64,000 bases of DNA, taken from Pseudodesulfovibrio sp. zrk46 (GTDB lineage Bacteria > Desulfobacterota > Desulfovibrionia > Desulfovibrionales > Desulfovibrionaceae). How positions within the stretch are numbered: position 1 is the first letter of the stretch; the number at the start of each line of letters is the position of its first letter. The position numbers and the translations under genes are program-made. Positions 1 to 8,826 of this stretch are shown here, in pieces. The DNA is taken from assembly GCF_012516435.1 (NCBI RefSeq), contig NZ_CP051216.1, positions 3,409,669 through 3,473,668 of the forward strand. The letters run 5' to 3'. The notes below the pieces were generated by a model. The model saw only the letters and a list, made by a program, of their open reading frames with translations. It was not told the origin of the DNA and made no database searches.

Positions 1-930
1 TCTATTTTCCTGCCAGGCCTCATCCAGCTTAAATAAAGTGTCGGCCAATGCCTGTCCTTTACCTATAGAATCTAGGGCAGCCTTGTACATTCTCAACCGT
101 ACGGCCTGATGGCTAGACTCCAAAGTCTTGTGAAGAATGGTACTTGGTGTTTCAGCAGTAAAGTCATCCCAAAAAGCCTTATCTATCCTGCCCAACTTCC
201 AAAGACGAGCTATAGATTTCGGGAAATTGGGATTTTCTTTGAGAAAAAGAGGAAGCAAGGTGCACCTAACACGATTGCGGGTCCAAGCCTGATCCGAATT
301 GCTCAAGTCTTCACGCCAAGTCGCACCAATAGTACTAAGAAATGCCTCTAGCTTCCCTTTGTTTGTCAAAAGGAAAGGGCGGAACAGTTTTCGCTTCTCA
401 TCCCAGCCCTCCATACCAGACAGGCCGGGCCACCCTGTGCCGCGAATCAAACGCATGAGCACATCCTCGCACAAATCACCGAGATGGTGTCCTACAGCAA
501 TAGCGTCTGCTTGATTGTCATCCTTTACGGAATGAAAAAAATTATATCGTGCGTTTCGCCCAGCTTCTTCAACTCCAATTCCCATCTTTTCAGCCAACGA
601 CGCGACATCAACATCCTTTTGAATGTATGTAATTCCAAGATGGCTGCATAGATTAGCAGCCCACACCGCATCATCAGTCGACTCAGGACGAAGCTGATGA
701 TTGAGATGGGCAGCAATGATATTGCCATTATTCTTTTGGGAAAGATAATATAAACAGAGAAGTAGGGCAGTTGAGTCCACTCCGCCGGAGAAAGCCACGA
801 CAAGCTTTTTTTGACCAAGTTCAAAGAACAACTCATCGCGAACAAATTGCTCAATGTGAAGGCAAAAATGCGCCCACTTAGGTGGTAATTCCTGCAGTGA
901 GTGCGGGATATCTATGGACGCACCCGTCAT
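1..930 (-). CDS. tilS: tRNA(Ile)-lysidine synthase TilS (partial, 3' end outside window)
   Basis: TilS uses ATP to join lysine to C34 of tRNA-Ile(CAU), so that it reads AUA as isoleucine; it acts in the cytoplasm. The minus frame is open from an ATG at 930 to the window edge, giving 310 residues. The PP-loop SGGVDST lies at residues 48-54, followed by the family's AHLNHQLRPES strand and AGRNARYNFF segment. The product runs off the edge, so the C-terminal domains may be only partly present. The start lies one base past the stop of the 115-codon gene upstream, so the two are probably co-transcribed with hemA. Family assignment is firm. Confidence 0.93.
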   Translation of the reverse strand, partial: MTGASIDIPHSLQELPPKWAHFCLHIEQFVRDELFFELGQKKLVVAFSGGVDSTALLLCLYYLSQKNNGNIIAAHLNHQLRPESTDDAVWAANLCSHLGITYIQKDVDVASLAEKMGIGVEEAGRNARYNFFHSVKDDNQADAIAVGHHLGDLCEDVLMRLIRGTGWPGLSGMEGWDEKRKLFRPFLLTNKGKLEAFLSTIGATWREDLSNSDQAWTRNRVRCTLLPLFLKENPNFPKSIARLWKLGRIDKAFWDDFTAETPSTILHKTLESSHQAVRLRMYKAALDSIGKGQALADTLFKLDEAWQENR

Positions 931-931
931 G

Positions 932-1279
932 CTAAACGTAGATTTCAAGCTCGTCCAGAAACTGATCGAGATACTCGATCATATGTTTACGCTGCTCAGC
1001 AGTCGCATAAGTGACGCAAGAACAACGAAGCTTATTGCGACCACGAACCAACAACTCCAATCGAACTTGTTTCTCAGAAATACCATCAACTAATTCAAGA
1101 GCCATAAAATAAGGACCGCATTCGTCTAGGTGATCCTTCTGTTCCTGCTGCAAAAGTTCTTCGGACATAGGCAGATAATAAATCCCATCGATAGGACCAC
1201 GCAAATCCAGTTCATCAAAAGCGTTCTGAACCTTGATAAAATCGTCTTCAGAAATATCGTCTAAGAGGTAGGTGCGCAT
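932..1279 (-). CDS. hypothetical protein, 115 aa, between tilS and hemA
   Basis: I do not recognise this gene. It encodes a soluble, acidic protein of 115 residues with no signal peptide or membrane segment. A stretch near residue 85 (RCSCVTY) holds two Cys, and the C-terminal third (EYLDQFLDELEIYV) looks like an amphipathic helix. Its ATG overlaps the last base of hemA and its stop is one base before the tilS start, so it sits inside a tight minus-strand operon. Position suggests a link to tRNA-Glu use or tetrapyrrole flux, but nothing in the sequence proves it. The reading frame is supported by the tight spacing on both sides. Confidence 0.75.
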   Translation of the reverse strand: MRTYLLDDISEDDFIKVQNAFDELDLRGPIDGIYYLPMSEELLQQEQKDHLDECGPYFMALELVDGISEKQVRLELLVRGRNKLRCSCVTYATAEQRKHMIEYLDQFLDELEIYV

Positions 1280-2652
1280 TATTGTTCCTTATTTTTTGAT
1301 ACATCAATGAGATGTTCAATATCTTCAGGGGTGCAAGTATTTGCTTTCCGATTCTGATGTGCCGTTACAGGTACTGTCTCGTCATCAAGATTAAACATGC
1401 GACGAGCCAAATCAATAAAGCGCTCAGCCGCCCCTTCTTCCTGAGTGCGTCGTTTTAAGAAACAAATGGGCTCGTGAAGGGACTTTCTTCCAACAGATAG
1501 CACTAGTGTTTCGAGAGACTTGCGCGTCTTTTCATTCACAGGACCGATCTTTTTCAAGGTCTTGCTCAGTTCACGAAGAGCGATTTCTTCACTCTTGTCC
1601 ACTAAATCAACAATTGTCGGTTGAAGCGCCAGCGAATTGAGCCAATTGCTGAATATCATAGTTTCAGCATCAACCACAGCACGAGCCTTATTTGCTTCCT
1701 CCTGACGCTGGGCCATATTATCTTCCACAACCTCTTTTAAATCATCAATATCGTAGAGGTATACGTTGTCCAGTTGGTTAACGTCAGGGTCGATATCACG
1801 TGGAACGGCAATATCGATAAAAAACATAGGTTTAAATTTACGTCGTTTGAGTACGGCTTTTACATCTTTGGCCTTGATGACTGACACTGGAGAACCAGTA
1901 GAACTAATAACAATATCCACCTCATGCAAACGATCAGGAAGGTGTTCAATCTGAATGGCTTCACCACCTAAAGATTGAGTCAACTCCTTAGCTCGAGAAA
2001 GTGTGCGATTGGCTACAATCGTGTCCTGAACTCCATTTTGAAGGAGGTGAGTGACAGCCAATTCAGCCATTTCGCCAGCACCAACCATCATTGCACGGGT
2101 GCCATCCAAATTACCAAAAATCTTCTTAGCAAGCTCAACAGCCGCATAGCTGATCGAAACCGCACTGGATGCGATTGCTGTTTCGGTGCGCACTCGTTTA
2201 GCTACGGAGAAAGACTTATGAAGCAATCGATTTATGATCGTTTTAGCAGTTCCTTCATCAGCAGCTTTTCGATAGGCATCTTTAAGCTGTCCAAGAATCT
2301 GTGGTTCTCCCATGACCATAGAGTCAAGACTGCACGCCACAGTAAAAAGATGTTTGACTGCATCTAACTCCCTGTGCTGATAAGTATTATCTATCAAAAC
2401 TTCCGGGGAACCTTTGCAAACTGCAGCCCAATATTGAATAATTGCCTCAACAACTTCACGTTCAGGCACACGCTTGGAAATAGCAATAATCTCCACTCGA
2501 TTACAGGTGGAGAGGCACATACATTCGCGAACAGGGCAATGCGCCATCAATCCTTTCTCAAAGTTATCCACATCGGTCAGGGCGAACTTTTCGCGTACAT
2601 CCACTCCTGCGGTGCGATGATTGAGTCCTATAAGTATGATCTTTCTATTCAT
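1279..2652 (-). CDS. hemA: glutamyl-tRNA reductase
   Basis: HemA reduces glutamyl-tRNA to glutamate-1-semialdehyde with NADPH, the first committed step of tetrapyrrole synthesis by the C5 route. The 457-residue product has the N-terminal GLNHRTA segment and the catalytic Cys50 in STCNRVE. An NADPH-binding segment (MMVGAGEMAELAVTHLL) lies near residue 190, and a C-terminal helical dimerisation domain follows. The start forms an ATGA overlap with the stop of the CcsA/HemX-like gene upstream, so translation is probably coupled. Together with the met8-like gene this suggests a supply line to siroheme, and in sulfate reducers also to haem through the siroheme-dependent route (known for the group, inferred here). 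Confidence 0.97.
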   Translation of the reverse strand: MNRKIILIGLNHRTAGVDVREKFALTDVDNFEKGLMAHCPVRECMCLSTCNRVEIIAISKRVPEREVVEAIIQYWAAVCKGSPEVLIDNTYQHRELDAVKHLFTVACSLDSMVMGEPQILGQLKDAYRKAADEGTAKTIINRLLHKSFSVAKRVRTETAIASSAVSISYAAVELAKKIFGNLDGTRAMMVGAGEMAELAVTHLLQNGVQDTIVANRTLSRAKELTQSLGGEAIQIEHLPDRLHEVDIVISSTGSPVSVIKAKDVKAVLKRRKFKPMFFIDIAVPRDIDPDVNQLDNVYLYDIDDLKEVVEDNMAQRQEEANKARAVVDAETMIFSNWLNSLALQPTIVDLVDKSEEIALRELSKTLKKIGPVNEKTRKSLETLVLSVGRKSLHEPICFLKRRTQEEGAAERFIDLARRMFNLDDETVPVTAHQNRKANTCTPEDIEHLIDVSKNKEQ

Positions 2653-3461
2653 GGCAGGGCTCTAAAAGTAATCGTGTGATGAATAAGGGAAATGCACATG
2701 CCCGAAAAGACCCAGATGGCAAGGATGGCTGGTTTGCGCCCGCGCCATCCCAGCACTACCCGCTGGTGAAAGAGAAAGGCGAACAGAAACCATACTGCCA
2801 AAGAACCGATCTTCATGACATCCCAAGAAAACTGCTTATCTGGTGCAATCCAGTACCAAAAGAATGTAGAAAACAAACCTAGAGTATAAAGTGGAAAGCC
2901 GATAACAACGGCCCAACGGTTAACTCTGTCAAACTTATCCAACGAAGGAACATCTTTGCCCATGCTGGACAAACCGGCCTTGGTTTTAAGTTTCTTATTG
3001 TAATGAATAAAGGCTACACCAGCCCCAAAGGCCATAATCAGAACACCCAAAGTCAAAATAAGCGAACCGATATGCAGACTGAAGAAAAGTGCGGTCAATT
3101 CCGGCGGCATGCTCACCCGGACTCCACCAAGGGCCAACGAGGCTATAAAAAGGAGTAAGGCCAAAGGCAGTGCAGTAATAGCGAGAAACTCCAAACGCAA
3201 TCGCCACCATAGGAAAAAATACAAAGCGAGTACGCACCAAGCCAGAATATTGAAATAAAATTTACCCGCGTACAAAGCGGCGTGATCCTGCATTACAACA
3301 AGCGATAAGTCGACAGTATTCATGACAAAACCAGCGACAGCCAGCCAGACCGCTATTTTTTTTAAACGATCATTGCCGGTGCCAAGTCCTGTGAGGAACA
3401 GCACTGTGCCCAGTCCATACAGGGCGATAATCACGATGTGCAGTAGTTCAAACAAGCCCAT
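2649..3461 (-). CDS. cytochrome c assembly / HemX-like membrane protein (CcsA family)
   Basis: The 270-residue polytopic membrane protein has about eight hydrophobic segments, starting with FELLHIVIIALYGLGTVLF. It matches the size and topology of the HemX/CcsA group often found beside hemA. Conserved-looking polar residues in the C-terminal half include a segment ending SWDVMKIGSLAVW and a His pair near the C-terminus (SLIHH). Family members either handle haem for cytochrome c maturation or modulate HemA levels; the sequence does not decide between these. The gene overlaps the met8-like gene by 14 bases and hemA by 4, a strong sign of a coupled operon. Confidence 0.82.
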   Translation of the reverse strand: MGLFELLHIVIIALYGLGTVLFLTGLGTGNDRLKKIAVWLAVAGFVMNTVDLSLVVMQDHAALYAGKFYFNILAWCVLALYFFLWWRLRLEFLAITALPLALLLFIASLALGGVRVSMPPELTALFFSLHIGSLILTLGVLIMAFGAGVAFIHYNKKLKTKAGLSSMGKDVPSLDKFDRVNRWAVVIGFPLYTLGLFSTFFWYWIAPDKQFSWDVMKIGSLAVWFLFAFLFHQRVVLGWRGRKPAILAIWVFSGMCISLIHHTITFRALP

Positions 3462-4125
3462 CTAACAGCTCCGGAATGTTGGCGTGCAAAGGTTGGGGCA
3501 AAGATTCATTAAGTATTTCCTGCGCTGCGTCAAGGTCTTGTCGCTTCAAAGCTTCCAAAAGTTTGGAGTTGACCAACTTACGAAACACAGCGGTATTGTG
3601 CTTAGTCTCCATTCCCAAATTAAGCATAAGCGGGCGAAGACGCCCCATTATAGTTAAAATAAAAGCGTACTCATCACCGAAATAATCCTCTAATTCCAGA
3701 CGAATCCGACGAGCCATAGCCGGGCTCTTCCCCGATGTGGACACAGCAAGCACAAGATCACCGCGCTGAAACGTAGCAGGTACGATGAAACTGCCCATGT
3801 CCGGATCATCCGCAATGTTGCAAAGAATTTGACGCTCATTACAAATATTGCCGATCCGGGAGTTGACGTCATCACTTGAGGTGCAGGCAATGACTAGAAA
3901 CTTCCCATCTACATCCTGATCTTGAAAAGGGCGACACTGGAATTCAACATTTCCCGAACCAAGAATATGTGCAAGCTCTGCATCGGCAGGACGTGTATCA
4001 ATGACAGTAACGCGCCCCGCCCCGGAATCAATCAGGGAGCGGATTTTTCTCTTTCCAACGCCTCCGGCACCGACCACCAAGCAATGCCTATTTTCCAGAT
4101 TCACAAAAAGGGGATAATGTTGCAT
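3448..4125 (-). CDS. precorrin-2 dehydrogenase / sirohydrochlorin ferrochelatase (Met8/CysG-N type)
   Basis: The enzyme oxidises precorrin-2 with NAD+ to sirohydrochlorin and may insert iron to make siroheme, the cofactor of dissimilatory sulfite reductase. The 225-residue product begins MQHYPLFVNLENR and has the Rossmann motif VVGAGGVGKRK at about residues 18-28. The central segment SGKSPAMARRIR is typical of the siroheme synthase middle domain. It lacks the C-terminal methyltransferase half of full CysG. I chose the ATG at 4125 because an AAGAG box lies five bases upstream; the longer frame would need a TTG with no such site. It is first in the ccsA-like/hemA operon. Confidence 0.9.
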   Translation of the reverse strand: MQHYPLFVNLENRHCLVVGAGGVGKRKIRSLIDSGAGRVTVIDTRPADAELAHILGSGNVEFQCRPFQDQDVDGKFLVIACTSSDDVNSRIGNICNERQILCNIADDPDMGSFIVPATFQRGDLVLAVSTSGKSPAMARRIRLELEDYFGDEYAFILTIMGRLRPLMLNLGMETKHNTAVFRKLVNSKLLEALKRQDLDAAQEILNESLPQPLHANIPELLDGLV

Positions 4126-4223
4126 GACTCTTGATAACGAATGCAAGCGAACATGTAAAACGGGAATTGCCCACTTCTTGCATTATCTGCCGGAAATACG
4201 GTAGAAAATTGACACAAAAAAAT

Positions 4224-5474
4224 ATGAAACACTATCTAGTTATACAACTTGCCCGATTCGGCGACCTCATTCAGACCAAACGACTTTTGGCCACACTATG
4301 CGCTCGTGAGAAAGCAAATGTACATCTGTGCGTGGATAACTCGTTGTCTTCATTGGCTCAACTGATCTACCCCAATGTGACTGTTCACTCCATTGCTTGT
4401 CATGGAACAGGCCTGACAGGCCCGGAGGCAATGTGTACCATGCTCGTGGACAATGTGTCTGCCTTCTCTCAATTAACATCCCTTAATTTTGAAACAATAT
4501 TCAATCTTAACTTTTCCCCACTCAATTTTCGTATCGCAGCGTTATTTGAACCAGAGAGAGTTAAGGGGTATTCATGGAAAAATGGTCAGGAACTAGTAGG
4601 AATATGGCCCTCCATGGCCATGCGGTGGTCTGACTATAGACGCATTGGCATCAACTTGGTGGATTTCTGGGCCGGATATTGCCCGGATATGATCAGCCCC
4701 CAAAAAGTCAATCCTATAGCATCTCCCAAAGGGGGCGGAATAGGGGTAGTCCTAGCTGGGCGCGAATCACGACGTTCTCTTCCAGTCAATACATTAGCAC
4801 AAGTAGTTTCAACTTTTGCACGTAGTCAGCAAGCCGAAAGAATTACACTTCTTGGAGGGGGCGCCGAAGAGGGCGCAGGAAAGGCTGTCATCAAATCACT
4901 ACCATCTGCACTTCAAAAAACAACTTCAAACATGGCAGGTAAAACTCAATGGACCGACTTGGTGGATATAGTCGGTTCTCTTGATATGCTCGTGACTCCT
5001 GATACAGGAACTATGCATCTGGCTGCCCATCTCGGCACTCCTGTCCGTGCTTTTTTTCTGTCCTCTGCATGGTGCTTTGAAACAGGCCCATATGGAACTG
5101 GACATCTGGTGTACCAAGCCTCAACAGACTGCCTACCGTGCCTAGAAACAGCTCCATGCATCTATGATGTTAAATGCGGTAATTCTTTCAATTCGCAAGA
5201 ATTTCAGCGTTTTCTTGTCACTCATAAACCTGAGCATTGTCCTACAAATCTAACACTATTCACATCTGAGTTCGACACATTAGGACAAGTCTATACTCCC
5301 GTGGCCGGAAATGACCCTGATGCCGAGCAACGCATAAAATTCCGCTCTTTCATTGAACAGTTTCTAACAGGGAAGGGGGAAGCCTCAGATATGGAAACCG
5401 TCTTCGCACAACGTCTATACCGTGAAAACGACTGGATCATGGATAGCGAACCAGGAAAATCCATTGGATTATAG
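4224..5474 (+). CDS. glycosyltransferase family 9 (heptosyltransferase-like)
   Basis: The 416-residue cytoplasmic protein begins MKHYLVIQLARFGDLIQT, the usual GT9 start in which R/FGD follows a Rossmann strand. The second lobe has LLGGGAEEGAGKAV and VTPDTGTMHLAAHLGTP, the donor-site signature of ADP-heptose:LPS heptosyltransferases. A Cys cluster (DCLPCLETAPCIYDVKC) precedes a roughly 100-residue C-terminal tail longer than in E. coli WaaC or WaaF. The start is the ATG at 4224; a longer frame runs back to 4131 but lacks family similarity. One base separates its stop from the next glycosyltransferase, so the two act together, on LPS or on a glycoprotein such as flagellin; the acceptor is unknown. 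Confidence 0.88.
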   Translation: MKHYLVIQLARFGDLIQTKRLLATLCAREKANVHLCVDNSLSSLAQLIYPNVTVHSIACHGTGLTGPEAMCTMLVDNVSAFSQLTSLNFETIFNLNFSPLNFRIAALFEPERVKGYSWKNGQELVGIWPSMAMRWSDYRRIGINLVDFWAGYCPDMISPQKVNPIASPKGGGIGVVLAGRESRRSLPVNTLAQVVSTFARSQQAERITLLGGGAEEGAGKAVIKSLPSALQKTTSNMAGKTQWTDLVDIVGSLDMLVTPDTGTMHLAAHLGTPVRAFFLSSAWCFETGPYGTGHLVYQASTDCLPCLETAPCIYDVKCGNSFNSQEFQRFLVTHKPEHCPTNLTLFTSEFDTLGQVYTPVAGNDPDAEQRIKFRSFIEQFLTGKGEASDMETVFAQRLYRENDWIMDSEPGKSIGL

Positions 5475-5475
5475 C

Positions 5476-6744
5476 ATGAAAAATTTACGTATTTTGGTTG
5501 TCTTACCACTTTATGGAGGCTCACTCCCAATTGGTAGATACGTTGCTTCGGCCTTGCGACAGGATAACCATATAGTGGAAATCTTCGAGGCTCCTGAATT
5601 CCACTCTGCATACGAATCACTCAAATCACTTAAGGTAACTACAGATCGATTGAGCTATCTCCAAAACTCCTTCCTTAATGTAGTTAGTCAATCCGTCCTA
5701 GCCAAAGTCGAGACCTTTGAGCCTGATCTGGTCATTGCCATGGCACAAGCACCACTGAACCATCAGGCCCTCAAACGTTTGAGGCGGGATGGTGTAACAA
5801 CAGCCATGTGGTTTGTTGAAGACTATAGATTGTTTACCTATTGGAAATCATTTGCACCTTTCTATGATATTTTTGCCGTTATCCAAAAAGAGCCTTTCTT
5901 TGAAGAGCTAGCCGCCATTGGTCAACCAAACGCTCTCTATCTGCCTCTGGCAGCCCAGCCAGATTTTCACCAACCTATAAAACTCACTTCTGTCGAACAG
6001 AAAAAATTCGGATCAGATATTTCATTTATGGGGGCAGGCTATCCTAATCGTCGAATTGCCTTCAAGGAAATGGTCAATTACGACATTAAAATATGGGGCA
6101 CAGAATGGGAAGGAGACCATGTTCTCGAACCTCTTGTCCAAATGAACGGAGCACGTGTTTCCCCCGAAGATTGCGTGAAAATTTTCAACGCCACCAAAGT
6201 TAATCTCAATCTGCATTCCAGCGTTCAATCAAAGAAATTAGTAACCTTCGGTGACTTCGTTAACCCGCGCACATTTGAATTGGCTGCATGCGGGGCATTT
6301 CAGTTGGTTGACGAGCGCAGCCTGCTTAATGAAGCATTTGCCAAAGACGAACTGGCAACCTTCGCATCAATTGAAGAACTAATCGAAAAGATTGATTATT
6401 TTCTCAACAACCAAAAAGAACGTGAATCCTTTGCCGTGAAATCTCAATTGCGCGTGCTCAAAGAGCATACTTATCAGACGCGCATGCGCACATTGTTGGA
6501 ATTTACCGCCCAACGAATGAAAGGATGGCCCCCAAAGCATACAGACTCAAATCTGCCAGCAAATTTCCCGCCTGAACTCGCCACTAAGATTAAACAGTTA
6601 CTTGGCAAACTAGGACTACCAGAAAGCACTTCTTTTGATGATATTGTTTGGGCAGTCAGACAACAGCAAGGAAAGCTATCAGAACTGGATACAGCCATTC
6701 TATTCTTAGATGAATGGCAAAAATTATACAAAAAAAGAGCTTAA
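5476..6744 (+). CDS. CgeB-like glycosyltransferase (DUF3880 / Glyco_trans_1_2 type)
   Basis: The 422-residue product begins MKNLRILVVLPLYGGSLPIGRY and ends with a GT-B-like lobe containing VNPRTFELAACGAFQLVDE, the signature seen in CgeB-type and DUF3880-linked glycosyltransferases. It has no membrane segment. It follows the GT9 gene directly (stop TAG, one base, ATG), so both are made from one message. A perfect hairpin follows the gene. Such pairs are often found near flagellar or surface-polysaccharide loci in Desulfovibrio relatives, but neither donor nor acceptor can be read from the sequence. Confidence 0.82.
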   Translation: MKNLRILVVLPLYGGSLPIGRYVASALRQDNHIVEIFEAPEFHSAYESLKSLKVTTDRLSYLQNSFLNVVSQSVLAKVETFEPDLVIAMAQAPLNHQALKRLRRDGVTTAMWFVEDYRLFTYWKSFAPFYDIFAVIQKEPFFEELAAIGQPNALYLPLAAQPDFHQPIKLTSVEQKKFGSDISFMGAGYPNRRIAFKEMVNYDIKIWGTEWEGDHVLEPLVQMNGARVSPEDCVKIFNATKVNLNLHSSVQSKKLVTFGDFVNPRTFELAACGAFQLVDERSLLNEAFAKDELATFASIEELIEKIDYFLNNQKERESFAVKSQLRVLKEHTYQTRMRTLLEFTAQRMKGWPPKHTDSNLPANFPPELATKIKQLLGKLGLPESTSFDDIVWAVRQQQGKLSELDTAILFLDEWQKLYKKRA

Positions 6745-6767
6745 ACAGGTTACAGTGGAGAATAAGC

Positions 6768-6802
6768 AAACTCCTTTATCTCGCTAAAAGATAAAGGAGT
6801 TT
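6768..6802. terminator. bidirectional hairpin between convergent genes
   Basis: A 13-bp perfect inverted repeat (AAACTCCTTTATC at 6768-6780 and its complement at 6790-6802) with a 9-base loop lies between the CgeB-like gene on plus and rarA on minus. Runs of A and T at the stem base serve both directions. Confidence 0.8.
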
Positions 6803-6820
6803 CTAGTTGATCATCATACA

Positions 6821-8044
6821 CTAACGAGATTTCTTAAACTGTCTAAGCCAAGCTTGAAGACGAGGTTCTTCCCCCTGGTCCTTGGGATGATAAAACTTAC
6901 GCCCCGTCAACTCATTAGGCAAGTAATCCTGATCTGCCCATGACCTTGGAAAGTTGTGTGGATACAGATACCCACGGCCATAGCCCCACTCCCTCTGCAA
7001 AGCAGAGGTGGCATTTCGCAGGTGAAGTGGAACAGGTTTAGGGCCATTCTCACGAACCTCTTTTTGAGCAGTACGATAAGCTGCGTAAGTAGAATTACTC
7101 TTTGGGGCCAATGCAAGATATACTGCGGTCTGTGCCATAGGAATGAATCCTTCAGGCATACCAATAGCTTCAATAGCCTGATGACAGGCCATGGCTTGAG
7201 GCAGCGCATTAGGATCTCCTAATCCGACATCTTCGGAGGCAGAGATAATGAGACGACGAGTCACAAACCGGGGATCCTCACCACTTTCAAGTAAACAAGC
7301 TAGATAATAGAGGGCCGCATCAGGATCACTACCCCGAATAGATTTGATAAGCGCAGAAGCTAGCTCGTAGTGAGAGTCACCATCACGATCACCTCGAACG
7401 ACTATCTCGGGTAGTGATTCTCGCAATTTTTCTGCGTTTCGCTGATCTTTTGGCAATTGAGCAGTATATTCAAGTAAATTCAGCAAAGTACGAGCATCAC
7501 CGCCAGACATGGCTGCCAATAATTGCTGACTATCTTCTTCCAACTCCAAACTCAATTCTGCTGCGCCGCGTACAACAACCTGGGCTAACTCTCCACGACT
7601 CAAAGGACGCAGACGCAACACATGAAGTCGCGAAAGAAGTTGGCGTGTAACACTAAATGAAGGGTTCTCCGTAGTCGTAGCCAGTAGTGTGATCTCACCG
7701 GTTTCAAGAATGGGAAGAAAAAAGTCTTGCTGTGCTTTGGAAAATCGATGCAATTCGTCAAGAATCAAAATATCGTGCCCAGGCAAACGCTTACGTAACG
7801 CAGTCAAGCCGGCTTCTGGAGCGCTTACACGCAGACTGCGTTTGCCTGATATTTTGGCCAACAAAAGGGCAAGGGTAGATTTACCACACCCTGGAGGACC
7901 GAAAAGGAGAAGGCTAGGTAATCGTTTAGACTGCGTTATCGCTTCAATTCGATTACGAATATGTCCCTGGCCGACAAAATCGTCCAGAGAAGTAGGTCGT
8001 ATACGGTCAGCCAATGGTTGGGCGTCTTCTATTTCCAACTTCAT
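6821..8044 (-). CDS. rarA: replication-associated recombination protein A (RarA/MgsA AAA+ ATPase)
   Basis: RarA is a clamp-loader-like AAA+ ATPase that acts at stalled replication forks. The 407-residue product begins MKLEIEDAQPLADRIRPTSL and contains Walker A GPPGCGKST at residues 49-57, Walker B ILDELHRFSKAQQDFFLP, sensor-1 LLATTTENPSF and the C-terminal MgsA domain (ASEDVGLGDPNAL). I chose the ATG at 8044, which makes an ATGA overlap with the rsmE stop; a longer frame reaching 8104 would lie inside rsmE and lacks family residues. Translation is probably coupled to rsmE. Confidence 0.95.
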   Translation of the reverse strand: MKLEIEDAQPLADRIRPTSLDDFVGQGHIRNRIEAITQSKRLPSLLLFGPPGCGKSTLALLLAKISGKRSLRVSAPEAGLTALRKRLPGHDILILDELHRFSKAQQDFFLPILETGEITLLATTTENPSFSVTRQLLSRLHVLRLRPLSRGELAQVVVRGAAELSLELEEDSQQLLAAMSGGDARTLLNLLEYTAQLPKDQRNAEKLRESLPEIVVRGDRDGDSHYELASALIKSIRGSDPDAALYYLACLLESGEDPRFVTRRLIISASEDVGLGDPNALPQAMACHQAIEAIGMPEGFIPMAQTAVYLALAPKSNSTYAAYRTAQKEVRENGPKPVPLHLRNATSALQREWGYGRGYLYPHNFPRSWADQDYLPNELTGRKFYHPKDQGEEPRLQAWLRQFKKSR

Positions 8045-8778
8045 TTCGATTCCTGCCTTGCAAACCAGCTGAGACTCAAACAATAGGCAGCAGCCGTTTC
8101 CCACCGTAAAATGGAGTCACCCAATGTGACCGGCTCAAAGCCTGTATCCAGCAAAAGACCTGCTTCCTTGTCTTCCATGCCACCTTCAGGGCCGATGACT
8201 ACCAGACACTTGCCACTTCTCATATGGACCGGAGCCAAGGGAGTAGTTGCCTTCTCAGACTCCCACGCGATGTAACAATGGTCGAAACTCTGAGCAAAAG
8301 CAACCAGCTCACTAATATCTCCAAGTGTTATCAGTTCAGGAATATACGGATTGCCACACTGCTTGGCCGCTTGTAAGCATTTCTCCCGCCATGTGTCTTT
8401 GGGTTGATCCGGAATTTTTCCCTGACTTCGACGAGCATCCCAGAAGGCTATGCCTGACGCCCTCAGTTCAACCGCCTTTTCAAACAAATAATTGCGTCGC
8501 TTGGATTTACCCCAACCAATAGCAAGCGTCACCCCTGTTTCCGGACGTTGCAATTCATTGATTTGCAATGCTTCAAGCAAGGCTCGCTTGTTGTCGATTT
8601 CTTTAACTAGGAACAACCCTTCACACCCTTCACCATCGAATAGGCGAACCGTCTGACCTGTTTCTGTACGAAGGACAGTCAACATATGACGCGCTTCGTT
8701 CCCTTTAAACAATACAGTATCTCCCACAAGGGAGGGCCAGTCTTCAGCGGGAAAATAAAATGAATTGAGCCGAGCCAT
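8041..8778 (-). CDS. rsmE: 16S rRNA (uracil1498-N3)-methyltransferase
   Basis: RsmE methylates U1498 of 16S rRNA in assembled 30S subunits using SAM. The 245-residue product has the N-terminal PUA-like domain (LFKGNEARHMLTVLRTETG) and the SPOUT knot, with VVIGPEGGMEDKEA near residue 190 and LGDSILRWETAAAYCL at the C-terminus, the SAM-binding trefoil loops. A GGAGGAG box lies just upstream of the ATG. It lies 47 bases downstream of lysA and its terminator, so it needs read-through or a local promoter, which I could not identify. Confidence 0.95.
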   Translation of the reverse strand: MARLNSFYFPAEDWPSLVGDTVLFKGNEARHMLTVLRTETGQTVRLFDGEGCEGLFLVKEIDNKRALLEALQINELQRPETGVTLAIGWGKSKRRNYLFEKAVELRASGIAFWDARRSQGKIPDQPKDTWREKCLQAAKQCGNPYIPELITLGDISELVAFAQSFDHCYIAWESEKATTPLAPVHMRSGKCLVVIGPEGGMEDKEAGLLLDTGFEPVTLGDSILRWETAAAYCLSLSWFARQESK

Positions 8779-8790
8779 ATCTCCTCCAAC

Positions 8791-8820
8791 AAAAAAGGGC
8801 CGGGAGCAAACTCCCGGCCC
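8791..8820 (-). terminator. Rho-independent terminator of lysA
   Basis: On the minus strand GGGCCGGGAG, a TTTG loop and CTCCCGGCCC form a 10-bp GC-rich stem (8797-8820) followed by a run of six T. It begins 7 bases after the lysA stop and sits just before rsmE. Confidence 0.9.
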
Positions 8821-8826
8821 TATCTT

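Noticed and set aside
525-854. 109-codon minus-strand open frame
   Set aside because: Lies in another frame of tilS; the SGGVDST loop is in the long frame that starts at 930 and has no stop in the window.
4150-4180. Sigma54 promoter before the GT9 gene
   Set aside because: CTTCTTGCA resembles the -12 part, but the -24 position reads TG instead of GG.
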